Notes under the pieces: model-generated
Database searches by the model: none
Seen by the model: only the letters and a program-made list of their open reading frames with translations
Told to the model about the DNA's origin: nothing
Made by a program: the position numbers and the translations under genes
Assembly (NCBI GenBank): GCA_012515455.1
Contig: JAAYYJ010000293.1
Span: 1 to 36,872 of the forward strand
Direction of reading: 5' to 3'
DNA from: Oligosphaeraceae bacterium
Lineage (GTDB): Bacteria > Verrucomicrobiota > Lentisphaeria > Oligosphaerales > Oligosphaeraceae
DNA: 36,872 nucleotides
Shown here: in pieces, positions 25,325 through 33,971 of the stretch
Layout: the number at the start of each line of letters is the position of its first letter
How positions within the stretch are numbered: position 1 is the first letter of the stretch

Positions 25325-28063
25325 ATGAAAAAATCGTTGCTCATCCGCTGGTCAGTCATTTTTCTGGTAATCATTGCCTGGGGCATCGCCATGTTCCCGA
25401 TCACGGACCGTGACTACGTGACGGAATTCAAGGCTTTAGCCGCGAAGCAAGTCGACAAGCATGCCCGGGCCGCAGAGAAAGTCCCCACCGTGCTCCAGGC
25501 AGAGGCCCTGCAGGCCAAGCTTGCGGCGCTCAGCGACCAGGAGAGTCAGGAGTTCCTGGACCTGCAGGCCGAGCACCAGAAGCTGATCGCCTCGCCGGAA
25601 TATCTGGCGGAGAGCAAACTGCCCGAGAATGAGGCCCGCAAATACTTCTCCGACTACCAGGAACTGTGGCAGCGCGTCGAGAACCTCCAGAAGGAGAATG
25701 CGAATCTCTCCGGCTACAAAGCGGTAGAGATCGCCGCCGCCGGCCGAGAACTGGGATACCGCATCAACCTCTCAAATTTTATCAAAATTCCTTTTCAGGG
25801 CCACGCCTCCAACAAGGCCGTCTTGCGTTATGTGCGTCTTAAATCTGCGGGCAAACTGAAACTCGGGCTCGATCTGCAGGGCGGCACTGAGTTCATTGTC
25901 GGTTTCAATCAGGATGATTTGCCCAAGGACGAGGAGGCCGAAGTAATCCGTGACCGGGTGCTGGAAATCCTGCGCAACCGTTTGGACAACACTGGCGTGA
26001 CCGAGCCGGAAATCAAAGCCATCACCCCCGATTCGGTATCGATCCGCATGCCCAGCGTGGACGAGGCTGACAAGACCGACATCCGCAACATCATTAAGCA
26101 AAGTGCGCGCCTGCAATTCCATGTCGTGGCCGAGAACAGCGAGAATGCCCGCCTGGTGGAGGAATACCAGAAGGACCCCCGCACCTTCAAGGTGCCGGTG
26201 GAAATGCTGATGAAGGAGATTGAGGAAGAACGCAATGGCAACGTGCAGACCGAAATCGTCTTCCTGCTGAAGACCCCCGAGCCCATTCTGGGCGAAGATG
26301 TGGTGCGGGCGATTCCCAACGTCAACGAATTCGGCAACTGGTCCATCAGCCTGAAATTCAATACCCGCGGCGCCAATGCCTTCGCCAATGTGACCGGCAA
26401 GAATGTCGGCCGCCGCCTGGCCATCATGCTGGACGACAAAGTCTACAGCGCCCCGAACATCCGCGAGGCCATCTCCGGTGGTCAGGCCGAAATCAGCGGC
26501 TCCTTCACCTTTGAGGAAGCCAAACGCTTGTCAGGGGTCATCGCCTCCGGCAATCTGCCGGTCAATATCGATATCACCAGCGAATTCGGCACCGAGCCCA
26601 GCTTGGGGGTGGACTCCATCCGCAGCGGCGGCATGGCCGGTCTGCTGGGTCTGATTCTGGTCATTGTCTTCATGCTGTGGTATTACAAGTTCGCCGGTCT
26701 GCTGGCAATCTGCGCTCTGATTATCAACACGGTTCTGGTTTTCGGCACCATGGCCCTGACCAAAGCCACCATCACCATGCCCGGCCTGGCCGGAATGGTG
26801 CTGACTATCGGCATGGCGGTCGACGCCAACGTGCTGATTTTTGAGCGCATCCGGGAAGAGCTGAACCGGGGCAAGAGCATCGGCAATGCCGTCAAGGCCG
26901 GCTACGACCGGGTGTTCAGCTGTATTTTTGACTCCAATCTGACCACCTTGATCACCTGCTGGTTCCTGTACAAATACGGCTCCGGCTCGGTGCGCGGCTT
27001 TGCGGTCACCCTGAGCTTCGGTATCGTGGCCAGTCTGTTCACCGCCCTGTTCATGACCCACGCCATCTTCGATCTGATGATCATGAAGGGATGGCTGCAG
27101 AAGCTCTCCATGCGCACCTTCACCTTCCTGCAGGATATCAACCTCGACTTCTTCAAAATGATGCGTCCTTCAATCACGGCTTCAGTCATTCTGGTGCTGA
27201 TTTCAATCATCACGGTAGCCGTCCGGGACAGTGTGCTGGGCATCGATTTCGCCGGCGGCACTCAGCTGACCTATTCCTGCAAAGGTCAGGAGCCTGATGT
27301 CGAAAATGTCCGCTCGTATCTGACCTCGGTCGGCCAGGACCGGGTCAAGGTAGGCTACAAACGAGGGCAAGGTGGCGAGAAGGAGCTGGAAATCGTTTTG
27401 GCCAATTTTGCCGGCGACACCAGCGAGTTCGGACGCCAGCTGGACAAGGCTTTCCCGGAATGCGAGCTCTCACCCTCCTCAACCTACACTGTCGGCGGCA
27501 GCGTAGGCAGCAAATTCCGCAATGATGCCATTTGGGCGGCGGTGCTGTCGTTCATCGCGATTGTCATCTACCTGTCCTTCCGCTTTGAGTTCATCTACGG
27601 CGTGGGAGCGGTAGTGGCGGTGCTGCACGACGTGATTGTCTCAGCCGGGCTGTTCTTCCTCCTGAACCAGGGTGAGTTGTCCCTGACCGTGTTGGCGGCA
27701 TTGATGACCATCATCGGTTATTCCCTCAATGACACCATCGTGATCTTCGACCGCATCCGGGAGACCCGGCTGTTGCGCAAGGACCTGTCTTACCGCGACC
27801 TGGTCAACCTCAGCATCAACCAGACCTTCTCCCGGACCTTGTTGACCACGGTCACCACCATGCTGGTGATTGTCGCCATGCTGATCTTCGGCGGCGGGGT
27901 GATTTTCGATTTCGCCATCGTGATGTTCTACGGCATGATTACCGGAACCTACTCCACCATCTTCATTGCCACTGCCATCGTCGATAAATGGCATAAGCAA
28001 TCCCTGCGGGAAAAAGAGACCGTACCCGGCAGCGCGGCGGCTGACACCCCGGCCAAGGCCTGA
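25325..28063 (+). CDS. secDF: Fused SecD-SecF protein-export membrane protein
   Basis: SecDF uses the proton gradient to pull preproteins out of the Sec channel. The 912-residue fusion has SecD then SecF. TM1 is at about 8-25, the SecD P1 motif LGLDLQGGTEF at 180-190, and the membrane half from about 430 (GVDSIRSGGMAG) carries GMAVDANVLIFERIREE with the key Asp at 500. SecF begins near 610, with GIDFAGGTQL (639-648) and later GYSLNDTIVIFDRIRE. Between TM1 and P1 there is a helical, charged insertion of about 120 residues (30-150), longer than in E. coli SecD. It lies 89 bp after yajC, and its stop overlaps the hrpB start as TGATG. Confidence 0.97.
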   Translation: MKKSLLIRWSVIFLVIIAWGIAMFPITDRDYVTEFKALAAKQVDKHARAAEKVPTVLQAEALQAKLAALSDQESQEFLDLQAEHQKLIASPEYLAESKLPENEARKYFSDYQELWQRVENLQKENANLSGYKAVEIAAAGRELGYRINLSNFIKIPFQGHASNKAVLRYVRLKSAGKLKLGLDLQGGTEFIVGFNQDDLPKDEEAEVIRDRVLEILRNRLDNTGVTEPEIKAITPDSVSIRMPSVDEADKTDIRNIIKQSARLQFHVVAENSENARLVEEYQKDPRTFKVPVEMLMKEIEEERNGNVQTEIVFLLKTPEPILGEDVVRAIPNVNEFGNWSISLKFNTRGANAFANVTGKNVGRRLAIMLDDKVYSAPNIREAISGGQAEISGSFTFEEAKRLSGVIASGNLPVNIDITSEFGTEPSLGVDSIRSGGMAGLLGLILVIVFMLWYYKFAGLLAICALIINTVLVFGTMALTKATITMPGLAGMVLTIGMAVDANVLIFERIREELNRGKSIGNAVKAGYDRVFSCIFDSNLTTLITCWFLYKYGSGSVRGFAVTLSFGIVASLFTALFMTHAIFDLMIMKGWLQKLSMRTFTFLQDINLDFFKMMRPSITASVILVLISIITVAVRDSVLGIDFAGGTQLTYSCKGQEPDVENVRSYLTSVGQDRVKVGYKRGQGGEKELEIVLANFAGDTSEFGRQLDKAFPECELSPSSTYTVGGSVGSKFRNDAIWAAVLSFIAIVIYLSFRFEFIYGVGAVVAVLHDVIVSAGLFFLLNQGELSLTVLAALMTIIGYSLNDTIVIFDRIRETRLLRKDLSYRDLVNLSINQTFSRTLLTTVTTMLVIVAMLIFGGGVIFDFAIVMFYGMITGTYSTIFIATAIVDKWHKQSLREKETVPGSAAADTPAKA

Positions 28064-30645
28064 TGTCAGAGCGGCAGGACCGGACTGCCGGGGCACCGGG
28101 GCCGACTCTCGCACCAGCGGCACCGGCAGATCGTCGCGAGCTGCCGGTCTATGCGCTGGCTGGGGATATCCGCAGGCTGCTGCCGTCCTGCCGTAAACTG
28201 ATTATCAGCGCTCCCACCGGCTCCGGCAAATCGACTCAGCTGCCCCAGTTGCTGCTGGAACTGGTACCCACCGGGCAGCGCATCGTGGTCCTGCAGCCGC
28301 GCCGCCTCGCAGCGCGGATGCTGGCGGAGCGCGTAGCCTGGGAAACTGGCACGCAGCCCGGCGGGCTGGTCGGTTATCAGACCCGTTATGAGCGGGCGCA
28401 CAGCCGCGACACCCGGATTTTATTTCTCACCGAGGGCATATTGTCCCGGATGTTGCTGTCCTCCCCCAGTCTGCCGGGCATCGGCGCCATCATATTTGAC
28501 GAATTCCATGAGCGCAGCCTGAATATCGACCTGGCCCTGGCCATGGCCCGGCATTGCCAGAGCACTTGCCGCCCCGACCTGCTCTTGCTGGTCATGTCGG
28601 CCACTCTGGAGGCCGCGCCACTCAGTGCTTATCTGGGCTCCTGCCCAGCCCTCTCCGCCAGCGGGCGGCAATTCCCGGTGCAGATATCCTACTGCCTCGC
28701 CAAAACCGGTCTGTATGCCGGAGTCAATGCCGCAGTCCGGGACATTCTGAGCAGTGCCCTGGATGGTGATATCCTGGTCTTCCTGCCCGGCGCGGCGGAA
28801 ATCCGGAACTGCCGGGAGGAACTCCGGCGCGGCTTCTGGCCGGAGGAACTGGAGCTGCTGCCGCTGTATGGAGAGCTGCCGCCGGCGGAGCAGCGCCGGG
28901 TCATGCAGCCCTGCCCCAGGCGCAAGGTCATTCTGGCGACCAATATCGCCGAGACCTCTCTGACTATCCCCGGCGTGCGCCATGTGATTGACAGCGGGCT
29001 GGCCCGCATTATGCGGCATGACCCGGCCCGCGGGGTCAATATTCTGGAAACCTGTGCCATCGCCCGCGACTCCGCCGAACAGCGGGCCGGTCGAGCCGGA
29101 CGGGAAGCTCCCGGCAGCTGCCGGCGGCTGTGGAGCCAGCTGGAGCATAACGCCAAAGCGGCCCGCACCAGCGCAGAAATCGAGCGCCTGGACTTGTCTG
29201 AGGCGCTCCTGGCCATCAACGCGTATGGCTTTGCCGACCCGAATGCCTTCCCCTGGTTCGAAGAGCCCCCGGCCACCCACCTGCTGGCCGCGCAAAACCT
29301 GCTCCTCAGCCTGGGGTTGCTGCTCCCGCACTGCGGCGGACTCAGTGATCTGGGCCGGCAGGTCCTGCGCTACCCCGCCCACCCCCGCTGCGCCTTGCTG
29401 CTGCACCTGGGCCTGCAGCAGGGCTGCGCTCGCGAAGCGGCCTACACCGCGGCCATGCTCGCCGAACGGCCGCTGATTACCGCGGCCAGCAGCGACCGAG
29501 CCACTCTGACCAGACTGCGCCAGGACCGGCGCCAGCTGCCGCCCTCGGATTTCCTGGCCGCGCTGGAATTACTGCAGCAGGCCCGGCAGGCCCATTTCGC
29601 TCCTGAAGTCTGTCAGGACCTAGGCATTCATCCCGGTGCGGCCCGTGATATCTGCCGGGCGGCGGAGGATTATTTGGCCCTGCTGCCCGGTTCCGGCGCC
29701 GGCAGCAGCAACGAGGCGAGTTTTTTGCGTTGCCTGCTGCAAGTCTTTCCTGACCGCCTGGCCCGCCGCCGTGATCACGGCACGCTGCTCTGCGACTTGC
29801 AGAACCAGCGCCGCGCGGAGCTGTCCCGATGCAGCCTGGCGCGCGGCGCACAATTGCTGGTCGCCGGCGAAATCCGCGAGGTCTCCGCCGCCGGCACCCC
29901 GGCGGTAAAACTGGAACTTTCACTGGCCAGCGGAGTCGAAGAGGAGTGGCTCTGGGAGCTCTTCCCGGATGCATTCAGTGAGAACGACGAGGTGTTCTGG
30001 GACAGCCGGGGGCAGCAGGTCCTGCGCCGGCGCAGTTTGTCCTGTCTGCAGTTGAGCTTGGAGGAGTCGGTCCGCAATGATGCACCACCCGAAGCGGCGG
30101 CGGCGCTGCTGGCCGAACAGATTGCCGCCCATGATTTGCATTTGCCAGGCTGGGACGCCAAGGTCGAAGCCTGGATTGCCAGAGTGCGTTTTCTGGCCGG
30201 GCATTTCCCGGAGCAGTCTCTGCCCTGGTATGACGATGCTGACCGCAGGAAGATTCTCCTGGCGCTGTGTCAGGGTGAATATACCTACCGGGCTGTGCGC
30301 AGCAAGGATTGCCTGCCCTGGGTCCGCGGACTGCTGACCCAGAGCCAGATTCAGTTCGTAGAGCGGATGGCTCCCACGCACTTACCATTGCCGAGCGGAC
30401 GCAAACTGCGCCTGGAATATGTACCCGGGCAGCCCCCCAAAGGCCAGGCTCGCATCCAGGACCTGTATGATTGCTCAGACCGGCCCTGCGTTGCCGATGG
30501 GCGCATCCCGGTACTGCTGGACATCCTGGCGCCGAATATGCGGACAGTGCAGATCACCGATGACCTGCCCCGCTTCTGGACCGTGCATTACCCCGCCCTC
30601 AAATCAGCCCTGGCCCGCCGCTACCCGAAACACGAATGGCGCTGA
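28063..30645 (+). CDS. hrpB: ATP-dependent RNA helicase HrpB
   Basis: A DEAH-type helicase, 860 residues, close to the usual HrpB length. Motifs in order: I SAPTGSGKST (49-58), Ia QPRRLAARMLAERVA, II DEFH (146-149), III SAT (179-181), V LATNIAETSLTIPGVRHVIDSGL and VI QRAGRAGRE. The C-terminal HA2 and HrpB domains follow, ending in RDLYDC-like and RRYPKHEWR segments. The ATG shares one base with the secDF stop (TGATG), so translation is probably coupled. A role in mRNA turnover is known for some HrpB proteins; the link to export is positional only. Confidence 0.96.
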   Translation: MSERQDRTAGAPGPTLAPAAPADRRELPVYALAGDIRRLLPSCRKLIISAPTGSGKSTQLPQLLLELVPTGQRIVVLQPRRLAARMLAERVAWETGTQPGGLVGYQTRYERAHSRDTRILFLTEGILSRMLLSSPSLPGIGAIIFDEFHERSLNIDLALAMARHCQSTCRPDLLLLVMSATLEAAPLSAYLGSCPALSASGRQFPVQISYCLAKTGLYAGVNAAVRDILSSALDGDILVFLPGAAEIRNCREELRRGFWPEELELLPLYGELPPAEQRRVMQPCPRRKVILATNIAETSLTIPGVRHVIDSGLARIMRHDPARGVNILETCAIARDSAEQRAGRAGREAPGSCRRLWSQLEHNAKAARTSAEIERLDLSEALLAINAYGFADPNAFPWFEEPPATHLLAAQNLLLSLGLLLPHCGGLSDLGRQVLRYPAHPRCALLLHLGLQQGCAREAAYTAAMLAERPLITAASSDRATLTRLRQDRRQLPPSDFLAALELLQQARQAHFAPEVCQDLGIHPGAARDICRAAEDYLALLPGSGAGSSNEASFLRCLLQVFPDRLARRRDHGTLLCDLQNQRRAELSRCSLARGAQLLVAGEIREVSAAGTPAVKLELSLASGVEEEWLWELFPDAFSENDEVFWDSRGQQVLRRRSLSCLQLSLEESVRNDAPPEAAAALLAEQIAAHDLHLPGWDAKVEAWIARVRFLAGHFPEQSLPWYDDADRRKILLALCQGEYTYRAVRSKDCLPWVRGLLTQSQIQFVERMAPTHLPLPSGRKLRLEYVPGQPPKGQARIQDLYDCSDRPCVADGRIPVLLDILAPNMRTVQITDDLPRFWTVHYPALKSALARRYPKHEWR

Positions 30646-30707
30646 GCCTCCCGGCACTCCCTGCATCCCTCCTTCCTCCTGGCGTGAGTGGTGCCCAGGC
30701 GGTTCGC

Positions 30708-30722
30708 CCTAGTGGCACTAGG
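30708..30722. repeat. Perfect 7-bp palindrome in the hrpB-downstream gap
   Basis: CCTAGTG-G-CACTAGG is a perfect inverted repeat with a one-base centre. It lies 10 bp before a weak terminator hairpin. It could be an operator-like site or part of a larger terminator; only one copy is seen. Confidence 0.4.
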
Positions 30723-30732
30723 CCGTGCTTGA

Positions 30733-30754
30733 CGCCCGGCGGGGGCGGTTTTTT
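30733..30754 (+). terminator. Probable intrinsic terminator after hrpB
   Basis: CGCCC (30733-30737) pairs with GGGCG (30743-30747), with loop GGCGG, followed by GTTTTTT. The stem is short but G+C only, and the site is about 90 bp after the hrpB stop and 96 bp before the next gene. Confidence 0.5.
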
Positions 30755-30850
30755 CTGGCCCCGGACTTGCAGAACTCGGCCGAGGTTTTATTTTGTTTAC
30801 CAGTACGCGGGGTTTTTCTGGTGCATTAATTTCAAGCATAGGAGCAGATC

Positions 30851-32176
30851 ATGAAATTACAAAACATTTTGCTGGCCGTTTGCACTGGATTGCTGCTCAC
30901 ACTCTCTGCCACTGCGGCGGCCGACTGGCAACAGGAGTTTTTGGGTGCGGAGCTGCGTGATGCCAATGGCGGGACGGTTCCTGTCGAGCGCCTTAAGGGG
31001 AAGATTGTGGGGCTCTATTTTTCTGCCCATTGGTGCCCCCCCTGCCGGAAATTCACGCCTGAGCTGGTCAAGTTCTACGACCAGTTGCAACAGCAGAAGC
31101 AGCCCTTCGAAATTGTCCTGGTGAGTTCGGACAAATCGGAAAAAGAGATGTACAATTACATGCAGGAGACCAAGATGAAATGGCTGGCCCTGCCCTATGG
31201 CAGACCAGAAAAGAAAAGCCTGAGCCAGAAGTTTTCGGTCACCGGCATCCCTGCACTGGTAATCCTGGATGCTACGGGACAAACCATCACCCGGGAAGGT
31301 CGGGCCGAGGTCACCACAAACAGCGCCGGTGCCTTTGCCAAGTGGGAAAAGACCGCCAGCAAAGAAGCAGCGCCTGCCAGCAAAGAAGCAGCGCCTGCCA
31401 GCAAAGAAGCAGCGCCTGCCAGCAAAGAAGCAGCGCCTGCCGGCGAGGACCGCCCGGCCATTTCCGGGGCTGAGGTCGGGGTCTGGACCCAGGATTTCGC
31501 GGCGGCTCAGGCTCTGGCGGCGGAAAAACAGCTGCCGCTCCTCCTCAATTTCACCGGCAGCGACTGGTGTGGCTGGTGCAAATTGATGGACCGCAACGTC
31601 TTTTCCCAGGCCGAATGGAAACAGTGGGCGCAAAAGAACCTCGTCTTGGCCTACATCGATGCGCCGCGGGATAAAAGCTTGGTACCGGAGAAATTCGTAG
31701 CCCGCAACCAGCAGCTCGCACAGCAGTATTCGGTTTCCGGCTTCCCTACCTACATCCTGCTCAAAGCCGATGGGCAAAGTGTGATCGAGCGCTTGGGGGC
31801 CTCCCGTGAAGCTACGGCACAGAGCTTCATCCTGGACCTGAAGAAGGCCTTGCTGCAGACCCGCCCCGGGGGTGTGAAAGCACTGCTCAGCCCTGAGCAG
31901 GTTGCGGCGTTGGAGCAAGCCGAAACCGCCCTGGCAGCGGCACAGAAGCCTTTCGACGAAGCGTTGGTTCAAGCCAGGGAGGAATACCAGCGGTTGAACC
32001 TGGCCAAACAGCAGGCTCAGGACGAGGCAGCCAGCAAAGCCGCCCAGGAGGCACTGGACAAATGGAATGCCGAAATCACCCCCAAAATTGAAAAGCTGCA
32101 TGCTGCTGTTCAGTCGGCCAATGCCAGTATCGCTGCCCTGTACGAAATTGCCGTCCAGAAGGCTGAAGAAAAATAG
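30851..32176 (+). CDS. Exported double-thioredoxin (nucleoredoxin-like) protein
   Basis: The 441-residue protein has a signal peptide (about 1-24). The first thioredoxin domain (about 28-165) has the nucleoredoxin/tryparedoxin signature AHWCPPCRKFTP (C62, C65) and cis-Pro in VTGIPALVIL. A linker of four SKEAAPA repeats (about 169-197) leads to a second thioredoxin domain (about 210-340). This has FTGSDWCGWCKLMD (C240, C243) and cis-Pro in VSGFPTYILL, of the thioredoxin_7 type. The last 100 residues are a charged coiled coil. It probably acts as a periplasmic disulfide reductase or isomerase; the direction is not certain. AGGAG precedes the ATG. Followed 30 bp later by the toroid gene. Confidence 0.9.
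   Translation: MKLQNILLAVCTGLLLTLSATAAADWQQEFLGAELRDANGGTVPVERLKGKIVGLYFSAHWCPPCRKFTPELVKFYDQLQQQKQPFEIVLVSSDKSEKEMYNYMQETKMKWLALPYGRPEKKSLSQKFSVTGIPALVILDATGQTITREGRAEVTTNSAGAFAKWEKTASKEAAPASKEAAPASKEAAPASKEAAPAGEDRPAISGAEVGVWTQDFAAAQALAAEKQLPLLLNFTGSDWCGWCKLMDRNVFSQAEWKQWAQKNLVLAYIDAPRDKSLVPEKFVARNQQLAQQYSVSGFPTYILLKADGQSVIERLGASREATAQSFILDLKKALLQTRPGGVKALLSPEQVAALEQAETALAAAQKPFDEALVQAREEYQRLNLAKQQAQDEAASKAAQEALDKWNAEITPKIEKLHAAVQSANASIAALYEIAVQKAEEK
31355..31438 (+). repeat. Four perfect 21-bp tandem repeats inside the thioredoxin gene
   Basis: The unit GCCAGCAAAGAAGCAGCGCCT is repeated four times without a single difference and codes the SKEAAPA linker in frame. A fifth partial unit (GCCGGCGAG) is diverged. 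Perfect identity indicates recent slippage, so linker length probably varies between strains. Confidence 0.97.
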
Positions 32177-32206
32177 CCCTGCCCGGCCGGCCGGGATTGT
32201 GCCGCC

Positions 32207-33034
32207 ATGAGTGACTTGGTCAGGAAATGCATTCTGTTGCTCTGTCTGTTTAGCGCCGGGTGGCTGCCGGCCCAAACCGGCCTGGGGGAGTCGCTGCTGC
32301 TGGAAGGCCGCATGGCGATGGCCCGGGCCGAACAGTACCTTCTGGCGGAACAAGGCGCTGGCGGTTCTTGGCAGGACAGCCTGGCAGACACTGCGCAAAC
32401 CGTGATGGCGCTCGCGAATGCCGGATACGCTGACAGCCCAAAGCTGCAGGCGGCAGGAACTTTCTTACGCTCAGCCGGCACAGCAGCCAACGCGGAGGTG
32501 CTCATCCTCGCTTGCCGCAGCATGCTGCGCTTGGGGCAGCAGCTGACCGTAGAGCACAGGGAAGTACTGCTCCGGCTGGCGGACGGGGAGCTATCCCCCC
32601 AGGCCAGGCAATGGCTGCTGGAAATACACTACCTCCTCGACCGACAAGACCTGCCCCTGCTGCCGCCGGCAGTGGTAGCCAACCAGCTGCTGCTGCTGCA
32701 AAATCCGCACTCCCCAGCCGGTTTACGGCTGTTCGCCGCGCTTTGTGCCCCGGACCACGACTTGCGGTCGCCGGAGCTGGCGGCCTGGCGCCAGGAGGCG
32801 CTGGCGGCCCCGGTTGCCACGGACCCCGACGCCAGATTATGGCTGTGCCGCGCTCTGCGGGCCTTTGCGGTGCTGTCGGGTGGGAACGAAGACGGCTCGT
32901 GGCGGCACACTCTCACCGTTCAGCTCCTGGAGTCTCAGAAGCACGACGGCTCTTGGGGAGAAGGCAGTCGGCAAGTCCTGCACACTGCCTTGTCCTTGCA
33001 GGCTCTGCAACATTGTTTGGCAATTATAGAATAA
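32207..33034 (+). CDS. Exported alpha/alpha-toroid (squalene-cyclase-like) protein
   Basis: The 275-residue product has a signal peptide (about 1-22, ending LPAQ). It has helix pairs with the prenyltransferase/squalene-oxidase repeat pattern: GAGGSWQDSLADTAQTVMAL (about 50-69) and QKHDGSWGEGSRQVLHTAL (about 243-261). It is shorter than, and clearly different from, the TonB-like toroid protein at 5257-6828. It lacks both a transmembrane anchor and a DxDD motif. No clear ribosome site precedes the ATG; coupling to the gene 30 bp upstream may compensate. Function unknown; periplasmic binding or scaffolding is a guess. Confidence 0.75.
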   Translation: MSDLVRKCILLLCLFSAGWLPAQTGLGESLLLEGRMAMARAEQYLLAEQGAGGSWQDSLADTAQTVMALANAGYADSPKLQAAGTFLRSAGTAANAEVLILACRSMLRLGQQLTVEHREVLLRLADGELSPQARQWLLEIHYLLDRQDLPLLPPAVVANQLLLLQNPHSPAGLRLFAALCAPDHDLRSPELAAWRQEALAAPVATDPDARLWLCRALRAFAVLSGGNEDGSWRHTLTVQLLESQKHDGSWGEGSRQVLHTALSLQALQHCLAIIE

Positions 33035-33063
33035 CTATTATCTCAAACCGGAAACAGGAAAAA

Positions 33064-33930
33064 ATGGACCTCGAAGAAGCAAGACTGGGGCTAAGCAAGC
33101 ATCAGCAAACTTTCGGTGTTGATTATTCAACCGCTGATTTTACCCCGACGCTGTGCGGGTTATGGGGACTGCGCCCGCCGACCCAGAGCCTGGGGCGAGC
33201 CATCACAGCGGTGCAGGAACTGGGGCACAGCTGCTTCGGCGCTGCCGGACAACTGGAAAAGGCGCTGGTATTCTGTCCCGACGCCATTGGCGATGTCCTC
33301 TGGGAGGATTACCCCGGGGATTTTGCCCCCTTGACCGCCAACTCCGAGGTCCGCATCAAGTGCTCGACGGTGATGCCGAGTGTCACCCCGGTCTGCTTCG
33401 CGAGCATCTTCAGCGGTGCGCCGCCTGAGATTCACGGCATCCAAGCCTACAGTAAGCCGGTCCTGACGGTGGAGACTCTCTTCGATGTCGCGGCTGAGGC
33501 CGGCAAGCAGGTGGCCATCGTCTCCAGTAACAATTGCAGCATCGATAAAATCTTCCGCGACCGCAAGGTGGATTATTTTTCCCTGCGTAATGCTGAGATG
33601 AGCTTCGAGTTTACCAAACTGCTGCTGCGCAACAGCGACTACGATCTGATCATTTCCTATGATGGCAGCTACGACAGCAGTCTGCATAAGACCGGGGGGC
33701 GCTCTGGCGAATCACTGCAGGCCATGCGCACCTCCATCGCCAGATTTGTGGAACTGGCCGGACTAAGCGATGCCATCTGGGGTGGATTCAACCGCCTGCT
33801 GACCTTCACCCCCGATCACGGCGGACACGACAATCCGGAAACCGGCCGGGGCGGACATGGCACGGACGTCTATGACGACATGGTGGTCAATCACTTCTAC
33901 CGCCTGCGCCAGGCCCAGCCCAAACATTAG
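33064..33930 (+). CDS. Alkaline phosphatase superfamily (type I phosphodiesterase-like) protein
   Basis: The 288-residue protein has a metal-site pattern typical of phosphodiesterase/nucleotide pyrophosphatase enzymes: D73 in FCPDAIGD, putative nucleophile T108 in PSVTPVCFASIFSG, D204 and H208 in DSSLHKTGG, D251-H252 in PDHGGHD and H265 in GRGGHGTD. It has no signal peptide, so the product would be cytosolic. It is shorter than most members (350-500), with no room for a cap domain. AGGAAAAA precedes the ATG. The frame stays open 552 bp upstream, but that part overlaps the toroid gene and is not coding. Substrate unknown. Confidence 0.85.
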   Translation: MDLEEARLGLSKHQQTFGVDYSTADFTPTLCGLWGLRPPTQSLGRAITAVQELGHSCFGAAGQLEKALVFCPDAIGDVLWEDYPGDFAPLTANSEVRIKCSTVMPSVTPVCFASIFSGAPPEIHGIQAYSKPVLTVETLFDVAAEAGKQVAIVSSNNCSIDKIFRDRKVDYFSLRNAEMSFEFTKLLLRNSDYDLIISYDGSYDSSLHKTGGRSGESLQAMRTSIARFVELAGLSDAIWGGFNRLLTFTPDHGGHDNPETGRGGHGTDVYDDMVVNHFYRLRQAQPKH

Positions 33931-33971
33931 GCCATACAGTATAAGTACAGCAGCAGCAGTACAGCGATCCC

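Noticed and set aside
32512..33063. N-terminal extension of the AlkP-superfamily protein
   Set aside because: This part is in another frame of the toroid gene, which has a signal peptide and repeat motifs. A good ribosome site precedes the internal ATG at 33064.
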